Positions 1 through 6,250 of a DNA stretch of 11,038 bases are shown in pieces (positions within the stretch are counted from its first letter, which is position 1; each line of letters begins with the position of its first letter). The translations under genes were made by a program, and so were the position numbers. The stretch comes from Acidimicrobiia bacterium. GTDB lineage: Bacteria; Actinomycetota; Acidimicrobiia; Spongiisociales; SHLN01. A model generated the notes under the pieces. That model did not search any database. It was given only the letters and a program-made list of their open reading frames with translations, and was not told the origin of the DNA. The stretch covers positions 1 to 11,038 of the forward strand of contig SHLN01000070.1 in NCBI GenBank assembly GCA_004283105.1, written 5' to 3'.

Positions 1-2
1 TC

Positions 3-527
3 CTCACCGACCTCTACACCGTGCAGTCCGAGATGGGCAGCGTCGACGGCAAGACGTTCGTATGCATCGGCGACCACCGCATGCGCACCATGCACTCGAT
101 CGGGTACGCCCTCTCGCAATTCGACGCCGAGATGGTGATCCTCGCTCCCGAAGACATGTCGCCGACTGAGGAGTTCCTCGCCGAGCTCGACGAGAAGGGC
201 ACCAACTGGCGCATCGTCGATCACATCGATGACGTCATTGCCGACGCCGACGTCATCTACATGGAGCCGGTGGTCCAGCCCGACTACACCCAGAGCCGCC
301 AGGAGAAGCAGGACGAGTACAGCCTGACCCCCGCCGCCTACCAGATCACTCGCGAAGTGATGAAGAAGGCGAAGGGCGATTCGATCGTGTTGCACTCCCT
401 GCCTCGCATGGACGAACTGTTGCCGGAAGTCGACAACACCCGCCACGCCCGGTACTGGCAGGAGGCCTACAACGGCGTCGTCATGCGCATGGCGTTGCTC
501 GCCAGCGTGTTCGGCGTGTTGGAGTAG
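3..527 (+). CDS. Aspartate/ornithine carbamoyltransferase family protein, 3' part (PyrB-like, acceptor unclear)
   Basis: The gene enters from the left edge; 174 residues are visible up to the TAG stop, covering the C-terminal acceptor-binding domain and the end of the carbamoyl-phosphate domain. The family transfers a carbamoyl group between carbamoyl phosphate and an amino group, in the cytoplasm. PyrB-like landmarks are the LTDLYTVQ stretch at 3-26, RTMHS at 84-98 (the Arg matches PyrB Arg167), HSLPRMDE at 393-416, and a C-terminal NGVVMRMALLASVFG helix. Where PyrB has YMTRVQ with its aspartate-binding Arg229 and Gln231, this protein has YMEPVVQ (258-278): the Gln is kept, the Arg is lost. 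The segment from there to HSLPR is about six residues longer than in E. coli PyrB. It is not ornithine-type (no HCLP) and not YgeW-like. The carbamate kinase start lies 3 nt downstream, pointing to a catabolic rather than a pyrimidine role. Family is sure; substrate is not. Confidence 0.85.
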   Translation, partial: LTDLYTVQSEMGSVDGKTFVCIGDHRMRTMHSIGYALSQFDAEMVILAPEDMSPTEEFLAELDEKGTNWRIVDHIDDVIADADVIYMEPVVQPDYTQSRQEKQDEYSLTPAAYQITREVMKKAKGDSIVLHSLPRMDELLPEVDNTRHARYWQEAYNGVVMRMALLASVFGVLE

Positions 528-530
528 ACG

Positions 531-1472
531 ATGCCGCTAGCCGTCATAGCGATCGGCGGTAACTCGCTGATCAAGGACAAACAGCACCAGTCAATCGAAG
601 ATCAGTACGTGGCAGCGGGGGAGACCGATCAGCACATTGCCGATCTCATCGCCGCCGGATGGGACGTCGCCATCTCGCATGGCAACGGCCCCCAGGTCGG
701 ATTCATCATGCGCCGCTCCGAGCTCTCCCGGGGCGAGCTGCACGAGGTGCCGATGGACGTGGCAGGCGCCGATACGCAGGGTGCGATCGGGTACGCGCTC
801 CAGCAGAACCTGGTCAACGACTTCCGGGCGATGGGGATCGACAAGTCTGTCGCCACCGTCGTCACCCAGGTGGAGGTTGCAGCCGACGATCCGGCCATGA
901 TCAACCCGTCCAAGCCGATCGGTACCTTCCTCGACGAGGCGGAGGCCAAGAAGCGCCGCGACGAGGAAGGCTGGGTCGTGGTCGAGGATGCCGGTCGCGG
1001 GTGGCGACGCGTGGTTGCCTCCCCACAGCCCAAGCGCATCGTGGAGATCGACGTGATCCGCCAGCTCATCGACGCGGGCGTCGTAGTCATCTGTGTCGGC
1101 GGTGGCGGCATTCCCGTCGTGGCCGACGAGAACGGCGACTTGCGCGGCGTGGCGGCGGTGATCGACAAGGACGTCGCCACGGCGGTGCTCGCCAACGAGA
1201 TCGACGCGGACCTGCTCATCATCTCCACGGCGGTGGAGAAGGTGGCGCTTCGGTTCGGCACGCCCGACCAGGAGGACGTTGATCGCTTCACCCTCGCCGA
1301 GGTCAAGCAGTACCTCGAGGAGGGCGGCCACTTCGCCGAAGGCTCGATGGCGCCGAAGATGCGGGCCGTGGTGCAGTTCCTCGAAGCCGGAGGCAAAGAG
1401 GCGCTCATCACCAATCCCGAGAACATCATGCGGGCAATGAACGGTGAGACCGGGACCCGGATCGTTCCGTGA
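531..1472 (+). CDS. arcC: Carbamate kinase
   Basis: This cytoplasmic kinase interconverts carbamoyl phosphate + ADP and carbamate + ATP; in catabolic operons it makes ATP. The 313-residue length is the usual size. Amino-acid-kinase-fold motifs are present in order: AIGGNSL near residue 7 (nucleotide/phosphate loop), SHGNGPQVG near residue 50, AGADTQGAIGYALQQ near residue 80, VCVGGGGIPVV in the middle, IDKDVATAVLA followed by ADLLIISTAVEKV, and GSMAPKM with Lys276 near the C-terminus, followed by the family's ALITNPENI...GETGTRIVP ending. The ATG at 531 comes 3 nt after the upstream TAG, with GGAG at 521-524 inside the preceding gene as a likely ribosome binding site. The 3' end overlaps the next gene by 4 nt (GTGA), suggesting translational coupling. 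Pairing with a carbamoyltransferase supports energy recovery from a carbamoylated metabolite. It may equally be the YqeA type; the two cannot be told apart here. Confidence 0.95.
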   Translation: MPLAVIAIGGNSLIKDKQHQSIEDQYVAAGETDQHIADLIAAGWDVAISHGNGPQVGFIMRRSELSRGELHEVPMDVAGADTQGAIGYALQQNLVNDFRAMGIDKSVATVVTQVEVAADDPAMINPSKPIGTFLDEAEAKKRRDEEGWVVVEDAGRGWRRVVASPQPKRIVEIDVIRQLIDAGVVVICVGGGGIPVVADENGDLRGVAAVIDKDVATAVLANEIDADLLIISTAVEKVALRFGTPDQEDVDRFTLAEVKQYLEEGGHFAEGSMAPKMRAVVQFLEAGGKEALITNPENIMRAMNGETGTRIVP

Positions 1473-2737
1473 CCGACCATGTCATCGGCCTGGTCTGTGT
1501 GATCTGTGGGACGTCGTACCCGGCCGCCGAGGCCGGGTACGTCTGCCCCAAGCATCCAGACGTGGGAGCGGGCAACGAGGGCATCCTCGACGTCCGCTAC
1601 GACTATGAGATGGTCGGAAGCCGCATCAGCCGCGAGTCGCTGGCCGAGAGTCACGACACAACCATGTGGCGGTACCGCCCGCTCATGCCGGTGGAGCCCG
1701 ACGCGGCGGTCCCGCCGCTGACGGTGGGGTGGACCCCGACGTACGATGCGCCCCGGTTGGCCGCCGCCCTGGGAATTGCCCGGCTGTGGGTCAAGGACGA
1801 GGGGCGTCAGCCGACGGCTTCGCTGAAGGACCGGGCGAGCGCCATGGCGCTCGTCAAGGCTCGGGAACGGGGTGCCGAGGTGGTCACCACCGCCAGCACC
1901 GGCAACGCGGCTGCCGCTCTCAGTGGACTGGCGGCCAGCATCGGGCAGAAGAACGTCATCTTCGTGCCCGAATCCGCTCCGGAGGCCAAGGTGACCCAAT
2001 TGCTTGCGTACGGCTCCACGGTCGCGCTGGTCAAGGGCAACTACGACGCGGCCTTCGACCTCTGCATGGAAGCGGCCGCCGAGTTCGGCTGGTATAACCG
2101 CAACACCGGCTTCAACCCCTACATGACCGAAGGCAAGAAGACCGCCGGGCTCGAGATTCTCGAGCAACTCGGGTGGGAGGCACCCGACGCCATCTTCGTG
2201 AGCGTCGGAGACGGATCGATCATTGGCGGCGTACACAAAGCCATGAAGGACGCTTCGGCGCTCGGATGGATCGATCGTGTGCCCCGCATCTACGGCATCC
2301 AGTCGGCCGGGAGCGACTATCTCGTGCAGGCATTCGAGTCGGGCGAGGACGTGCTCACCAAGGCACCCATCCCGGCCGATACGGTCGCCGACTCGATCAG
2401 CGCCGACCTGCCCCGGGACCGTATCAAGGCCATGGCTGCGGTGAAGGAGACCGGCGGCGCCTACGTGCGCGTAACCGATGAGGAGATTCTGGAAGCGATT
2501 CCGATCATGGCCCGCGGTTCTGGTGTCTTTGCCGAACCGGCCGGCGCGGCCGCCTACGCCGGGCTCATTGCCGCGGTCGATCGAGACCTGGTTGGTGCCG
2601 CCGATCGGGTCGTCGTTCTATCGACCGGCAACGGCCTCAAGGACATCGCTTCGGCCATGAAGGCGGTCACCGCCGTCGGCACCGAGCCGATGCACATCCT
2701 GCCCACCTTGGACTCATTGAAAGACGCTCTGGAATAG
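1469..2737 (+). CDS. Threonine synthase-like PLP-dependent enzyme with N-terminal zinc-ribbon-like motif
   Basis: A 422-residue fold-type-II PLP enzyme. The N-terminus has Cys10-x2-Cys13 and Cys26-x2-His29, a small zinc-ribbon-like motif seen in some threonine synthases. Lys120 in TASLKDRAS is the predicted Schiff-base lysine. STGNA at 143-147 is the substrate-carboxylate loop, GDGSIIGG at 247-254 the glycine-rich phosphate loop, and STGNGLKD at 385-392 the C-terminal motif typical of threonine synthase. Threonine synthase makes threonine from O-phosphohomoserine, but relatives include threonine and diaminopropionate ammonia-lyases. The neighbours are a carbamoyltransferase, carbamate kinase and another PLP enzyme, not homoserine genes, so a catabolic beta-elimination role is my inference. 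The GTG start overlaps the preceding stop by 4 nt; no clear ribosome binding site is seen, which fits translational coupling. A strong hairpin lies in the first 75 nt. The family call is firm, the reaction open. Confidence 0.85.
   Translation: MTDHVIGLVCVICGTSYPAAEAGYVCPKHPDVGAGNEGILDVRYDYEMVGSRISRESLAESHDTTMWRYRPLMPVEPDAAVPPLTVGWTPTYDAPRLAAALGIARLWVKDEGRQPTASLKDRASAMALVKARERGAEVVTTASTGNAAAALSGLAASIGQKNVIFVPESAPEAKVTQLLAYGSTVALVKGNYDAAFDLCMEAAAEFGWYNRNTGFNPYMTEGKKTAGLEILEQLGWEAPDAIFVSVGDGSIIGGVHKAMKDASALGWIDRVPRIYGIQSAGSDYLVQAFESGEDVLTKAPIPADTVADSISADLPRDRIKAMAAVKETGGAYVRVTDEEILEAIPIMARGSGVFAEPAGAAAYAGLIAAVDRDLVGAADRVVVLSTGNGLKDIASAMKAVTAVGTEPMHILPTLDSLKDALE
1515..1541 (+). promoter_or_regulatory. 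Strong hairpin in the start of the threonine synthase-like gene
   Basis: CGTACCCGGCC at 1515-1525 and GGCCGGGTACG at 1531-1541 form a perfect 11-bp inverted repeat around a 5-nt loop (GCCGA). It lies 46 nt after the GTG start, between the codons for Cys13 and Cys26 of the zinc-ribbon-like motif. The structure should be very stable in RNA. It could slow ribosomes or protect the message, or be a by-product of GC-rich codons. No T-run follows, so it is not an ordinary terminator. The pairing is seen directly; function is unproven. Confidence 0.4.
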
Positions 2738-2774
2738 CCGGGCCAGACGCCGCCTAGCCTCGGCACTGCCCGGC
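2737..2774 (+). terminator. Possible weak terminator or processing hairpin between two PLP genes
   Basis: GCCGGGC (2737-2743) pairs perfectly with GCCCGGC (2768-2774). An inner GCCG/CGGC pair (2749-2752 with 2761-2764) could extend the structure. It starts on the last base of the upstream stop codon and sits in a 67-nt gap. No U-tract follows, so a full intrinsic terminator is unlikely. It might cause partial read-through or RNA processing between the third and fourth genes, or be chance in GC-rich DNA. Confidence 0.25.
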
Positions 2775-2792
2775 CGGAACAACTTAGAAACT

Positions 2793-2799
2793 GAAGGGA
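2793..2799 (+). promoter_or_regulatory. Ribosome binding site of the second PLP gene
   Basis: GAAGGGA lies 5 nt before the ATG at 2805. It is a good Shine-Dalgarno match and fixes the start of the 487-residue protein. Unlike the two genes before it, this one does not depend on overlap with its neighbour for initiation. Confidence 0.6.
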
Positions 2800-2804
2800 A
2801 CCTG

Positions 2805-4268
2805 ATGATCGATCTCACCGTCCACGAGGAGAAGCTGGAGTCAGCGGCCATGGTCGCCCGCGATAAGTCGATCCGCATTCCAACCTTCAAGATGATGCGC
2901 GATCCCTCGCTCATCCCGGATTCGATCACAGCGCAACTCGGCGATGTCGGTCTGTGGGATCTCGACCCGCTCAATCTGTTCCGCATCACCTGGCACAACG
3001 AGCCAACGCCGCACGGGGGCGGCTTTGGCGGGGTCAACTATCTCGAGCTCCCGTCTGAGCTGACCGGCGTGTCGGCCCGGATCTTCATCCTCGTGGGGAA
3101 GTGGTTCCCGACCGGCGCTCACAAGGTCGGCGCGGCCTTCGGGTGCCTTGTTCCCCGGCTCGTCACCGGCCAGTTCGATCCGGCTACTCAGAAGGCGGTC
3201 TGGCCCTCCACCGGCAACTACTGCCGGGGCGGCGCCTACGACTCGAACCTGCTCGGATGCGAATCTGTGGCCATCCTCCCCGAAGGCATGTCGGCGGAGC
3301 GCTTCCACTGGCTCGAAAGCGTGGCCGGCGAGATCATCAAGACGCCCGGCTCGGAGTCCAACGTCAAGGAGATCTTCGACAAGTGCAACGAGCTCCGCGC
3401 GTCCGGTGAGGACCTCGTCATCTTCAACCAGTTCGACGAGTTTGGAAACTACCTGTGGCACTACTCGGTAACCGGTCCCGCCATGCAAGAGGTCATCGAA
3501 GCCGAGCTACAGCCGGGCCAGCGCTTCCGGGGCACCGCCCTGGCCACCGGGTCGGCCGGCACCATCGCCTCCGGCGACTACCTCAAGCAGCACTACCCGG
3601 ACAGCGTCATCGGTGCCGCCGAAGCGATCCAGTGCCCCACCATCCTCTACAACGGATTCGGCGAGCATCGCATCGAGGGCATCGGCGACAAGCACATCCC
3701 ATGGGTACACAACGTCAAGAACACCGATATGGCGATCGGCCTCGACGATGAGGCGACCATTGCCCTTACCCGTCTGTTCAACGAACCGGCCGGCAAGGCC
3801 TATCTGGTCGATCAGGGCATCAAGCCTGATCTCGTCGAACAGCTGTCTCTGTTCGGCATCTCCTGCATCGGCAACATGCTCGCCACCATCAAGCTGGCCA
3901 AGCACTACGAGATGGGCTCGAACGATGTGCTCGTCACCATCGGAACCGATTCCATGGAGATGTACAACAGCCGCCTCGTCGAACTCAACGACGAGCGGGG
4001 CGAATTCACATCACTCGATGCCTCCGCCGCATTCCATCGCTACATGCTCGGGACCGGCCTCGACCACGTGCAGGAGCTCGGATACTGGGACCGCAAGCGG
4101 ATCCACAACCTCAAGTACTACACGTGGGTGGAGCAGCAGGGCAAGACTTTCGAGGAAATCCAGGCCCAGTGGTACGACGAGGACTACTGGACCTCCATCC
4201 AGACGATGGCCGACCCGATCGACGATCTCATCGAGCAGTTCAATGAACGGGTAGGTCTCGGCGTCTAG
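2805..4268 (+). CDS. Fold-type-II PLP-dependent enzyme with TrpB-like lysine motif (cysteine synthase/TrpB superfamily), function unknown
   Basis: A 487-residue cytoplasmic protein of the tryptophan synthase beta superfamily. The predicted PLP lysine is Lys107 in PTGAHKVGAAFG, close to the TrpB motif GAHK rather than the SxKDR of threonine synthase. PSTGNYCRGGAYDSN from Ser135 (numbered from the S of STGN) is the substrate loop, with Tyr-Cys-Arg after STGN that is unusual for the superfamily. ATGSAGT at 247-253 is the phosphate-binding loop and GTDSMEMY from residue 380 the C-terminal PLP-ring region. The chain is longer than typical cysteine synthases (about 310), with a roughly 60-residue N-terminal part and an aromatic C-terminal tail rich in Trp, Tyr and acidic residues. 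I recall similar proteins annotated only as pyridoxal-phosphate dependent enzyme. It follows another PLP enzyme after 67 nt and probably shares its operon. A lyase or beta-replacement step on the amino acid released by the carbamoyl pathway is an inference. It is unlikely to be TrpB, as no trpA or other trp gene is near. Confidence 0.85.
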   Translation: MIDLTVHEEKLESAAMVARDKSIRIPTFKMMRDPSLIPDSITAQLGDVGLWDLDPLNLFRITWHNEPTPHGGGFGGVNYLELPSELTGVSARIFILVGKWFPTGAHKVGAAFGCLVPRLVTGQFDPATQKAVWPSTGNYCRGGAYDSNLLGCESVAILPEGMSAERFHWLESVAGEIIKTPGSESNVKEIFDKCNELRASGEDLVIFNQFDEFGNYLWHYSVTGPAMQEVIEAELQPGQRFRGTALATGSAGTIASGDYLKQHYPDSVIGAAEAIQCPTILYNGFGEHRIEGIGDKHIPWVHNVKNTDMAIGLDDEATIALTRLFNEPAGKAYLVDQGIKPDLVEQLSLFGISCIGNMLATIKLAKHYEMGSNDVLVTIGTDSMEMYNSRLVELNDERGEFTSLDASAAFHRYMLGTGLDHVQELGYWDRKRIHNLKYYTWVEQQGKTFEEIQAQWYDEDYWTSIQTMADPIDDLIEQFNERVGLGV

Positions 4269-4280
4269 GCGACGGTGGAT

Positions 4281-4424
4281 TCAGTCCGGAGCCGTTTCGA
4301 GATAGGCCCGGTACGCCGCCAGGAAGGCGTTGCCGGTCTTTGAGCTCCCGAACTTCCGGTCAGGCCCGTCCACCCGGCAGAACTCCGCATGGCCACTGCG
4401 TGGTGAGAGTCGGTGGCACGGGCG
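4281..4424 (-). pseudogene. Short minus-strand coding-like frame, possible gene relic or small protein
   Basis: Read on the minus strand, 47 sense codons run from just after an in-frame TAG (forward 4425-4427) to a TGA (forward 4281-4283). The translation ends in GSSKTGNAFLAAYRAYLETA plus two residues, a plausible amphipathic C-terminus, and the codon third positions are mostly G/C. The only usable in-frame start seen is a GTG at forward 4371-4373 (about 30 codons), with no clear ribosome binding site. The same third positions also serve one forward frame, so codon bias alone does not prove the strand. It may be the remaining tail of a decayed gene, a very small protein, or chance. I do not recognise the family. 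Confidence 0.25.
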
Positions 4425-4536
4425 CTATTTCCTGCCGATCACGCCCTCGATCGTCCATCGCCGAATTACGAAAGATTGTCTCAATCGCCCCTGCAGGCTG
4501 CCCCGGAGCTGTTTATTGTGTTGGCCAGCTGACTGT

Positions 4537-4546
4537 GGAGGAGGGG
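4537..4546 (+). promoter_or_regulatory. Ribosome binding site that decides the acyl-CoA dehydrogenase start
   Basis: GGAGGAGGGG with a GGAGG core lies 8 nt (core) from the ATG at 4550. The open frame extends upstream to 4340, but the extra 70 residues are low-complexity and unlike any dehydrogenase N-terminus. The strong site therefore fixes the start at 4550. Confidence 0.75.
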
Positions 4547-4549
4547 CCT

Positions 4550-6211
4550 ATGCCTGGCGGGCTCGATAGGGAAACGCTCGAGATGATCCTCGGCGCGATC
4601 GACGAGTTCGCGTCCCAGAAGCTCTCCGACGCCACCCTGCTCGAACTGGACGAGAGAGACGAGTTCCCCGAGCAAACGGTGCGCGAGATGGGCTCCGAAC
4701 TCGGGGTGCAGCTGCTCTTCATCGCCGAGGAATACGGGGGAATGGGCGGTGACGCGATGGATGTCTACCGCGTGTGTGAGCAAATGGCGCGAATCGATGT
4801 CGGGGTCGCCACCGGTGTGCTCGCCACCTTCCTCGGAGCCGACCCGATCATCTTTGGGGGGACCGACGAGCAGGTGAAGCACTGGATGACCCGTGTCGCC
4901 GAAGAGGGCCTGCTCATGGCCTACGGTGCCACCGAGCCCGAAGCCGGCAGCGACCTGGGCTCACTCAAGACGAAAGCCGTTCACGTGACCGAAGGCGACG
5001 AGATCGTCGGTTACAAGATCAGCGGCAACAAGCAATGGATCTCAAACGGAGGCTTCGCCGATCTGTACACGATCCTTGCCAACGCTCCGGGCGGCCCGAC
5101 CTGGTTCATCGTCGACCGTGGTGCCGATGGCTTCACGCAGGGCAAGCCGGAGGACAAGCACGGCATCCGCCTCTCCAATACGGCCGCCCTGTCACTCGAC
5201 GATGTCGAGGTAGGCGTCGACCGGGTCGTGGGCGGCGTCGAAGGCCAGGGCCTCATGCAAGCGCAGATGGTGTTCGGCTACACGCGGGTGATGGTGGCCG
5301 CCTTCGGGCTAGGAGCGGGGTGGGCGGCCCTCGAGCGGGCCGCCGAGTACTCGATGGGCCGGATTCAGGCGGGTGGGCCGCTCTCGAGCAAGCAGGGCTA
5401 CACCCACAAGCTCATCGTGCCCCACGTCCTCCGGCTGGAAGCAGCCCGGGCCTACATCGAGGACACGGCCCGGCGCATCAACGAGGAAGAGGGCCTGTTC
5501 AACACCGAAGGAGCCATCGCCAAATACATGGCGACGGTGGCGGGCAACGCCGCCGCCGACGACGCCATCCAGGCCCTTGGTGGGTACGGCTACACCAAGG
5601 AATACATGGTCGAGAAGATCAAGCGGGACGTCCGCATCACCACCATCTACGAAGGTACGTCCGAGATCATGGAGATGACGATTGCCCGGGATCGCTGGCA
5701 GGAGCACCTGAAGTCAAGGGGCGGCTACTACCACGATCGCGCCGAAGCCTTGGAGGCGCTCCATGCCAGGCGCGGCGACGTGGGCGCCGACGTCACGGCG
5801 CTTGCCTTCCACGCGCTGGCCGAGGTGCTCGAAGCGGCCCGGGTGAGCCGGCTGACCCGCAACCAGCATCTGTTGTTCCGGTTCGGCGAGATCATCGCCT
5901 ACGTCGAATGCGCCGGCGCACTGGTCGAACGGGCCATCGCTATTGCCGAGGGAACGGCCCCTGCCAAGACCGACCCGAGATTCGACGCCGAAGCCATTGC
6001 CGCGATCAGCCGGGCATTCGCCCGCGACGCCGCCTACCAGGCAGGCGAGGTAGGCCTGCGCTGGGTGATCGGCGCCGGTCAGTTCTCCGACGAGGAAGCG
6101 ATGACGCTGTCCAAGGCGGTCGGTTTGGAGGCGGTGCAGCGATCGCAGCGGGGGCTTCTCGATGACATGCAGCTGGTGGCGGATGCCCTCTATGCGGACA
6201 TCCGCCCGTGA
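4550..6211 (+). CDS. Acyl-CoA dehydrogenase, long form with C-terminal helical extension
   Basis: A 553-residue FAD flavoenzyme predicted to introduce an alpha,beta double bond into an acyl-CoA. The N-terminal helical domain contains EEYGGMGGD. The beta domain begins around YGATEPEAGSD (from residue 125) and includes KQWISNGG (Trp163), the FAD-contacting region. The C-terminal helical domain has LGGYGYTKEY (343-352) and YEGTSEI with Glu368, the position of the catalytic base in medium-chain acyl-CoA dehydrogenase. Ordinary members are 380-400 residues; here about 160 more follow, mostly helical and charged, as in the long-form VLCAD/ACAD9 type, where the extra domain aids dimerisation or membrane contact. 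The giant synthase starts 39 nt downstream on the same strand, so the two are probably cotranscribed. The enzyme may prepare or desaturate an acyl substrate linked to that synthase; the alternative is plain beta-oxidation. Start chosen by the strong ribosome binding site. Confidence 0.92.
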   Translation: MPGGLDRETLEMILGAIDEFASQKLSDATLLELDERDEFPEQTVREMGSELGVQLLFIAEEYGGMGGDAMDVYRVCEQMARIDVGVATGVLATFLGADPIIFGGTDEQVKHWMTRVAEEGLLMAYGATEPEAGSDLGSLKTKAVHVTEGDEIVGYKISGNKQWISNGGFADLYTILANAPGGPTWFIVDRGADGFTQGKPEDKHGIRLSNTAALSLDDVEVGVDRVVGGVEGQGLMQAQMVFGYTRVMVAAFGLGAGWAALERAAEYSMGRIQAGGPLSSKQGYTHKLIVPHVLRLEAARAYIEDTARRINEEEGLFNTEGAIAKYMATVAGNAAADDAIQALGGYGYTKEYMVEKIKRDVRITTIYEGTSEIMEMTIARDRWQEHLKSRGGYYHDRAEALEALHARRGDVGADVTALAFHALAEVLEAARVSRLTRNQHLLFRFGEIIAYVECAGALVERAIAIAEGTAPAKTDPRFDAEAIAAISRAFARDAAYQAGEVGLRWVIGAGQFSDEEAMTLSKAVGLEAVQRSQRGLLDDMQLVADALYADIRP

Positions 6212-6237
6212 AGAGTCGATGGGCCTGAATAGACACG

Positions 6238-6243
6238 AAGGGG
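6238..6243 (+). promoter_or_regulatory. Ribosome binding site of the type I synthase
   Basis: AAGGGG lies 7 nt before the ATG at 6251 and supports that start. The encoded protein reaches the KS domain within six residues, as expected for a loading or stand-alone type I synthase without an N-terminal docking domain. Confidence 0.55.
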
Positions 6244-6250
6244 TGAAGTG

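Larger units (their letters stand above)
4269..4549. other. 281-nt intergenic region between the catabolic block and the lipid block
   Basis: It separates two functionally different gene groups and is the longest gap in the window, so it probably holds the promoter of the acyl-CoA dehydrogenase/synthase operon. No convincing -35/-10 pair was found. TATTGT at 4514-4519 is a weak -10 candidate without a good -35 partner. No strong terminator hairpin follows the stop at 4266-4268. The left half carries a coding-like minus-strand frame listed separately. Confidence 0.4.

Noticed and set aside
3..527. Calling the first gene pyrB (pyrimidine biosynthesis) or ygeW
   Set aside because: The aspartate-binding Arg is missing and the next gene is carbamate kinase, so pyrB is doubtful. 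It also lacks the ygeW-type HCLP motif and looks PyrB-like in its C-terminal half, so ygeW is wrong.
629..2236. 535-codon minus-strand frame across carbamate kinase and the threonine synthase-like gene
   Set aside because: It is antisense to two well-conserved enzymes and has no recognisable motif.
2708..2736. TTGGAC ... GAATAG as a promoter for the fourth gene
   Set aside because: The -10 match is poor, it lies inside the end of a coding region, and the gene is probably read from the upstream operon.
4340..4549. Upstream extension of the acyl-CoA dehydrogenase by 70 residues
   Set aside because: The extension is Arg/Pro/Ser-rich and unlike the family N-terminus, while GGAGGAGGGG just before the ATG at 4550 gives a clear start.
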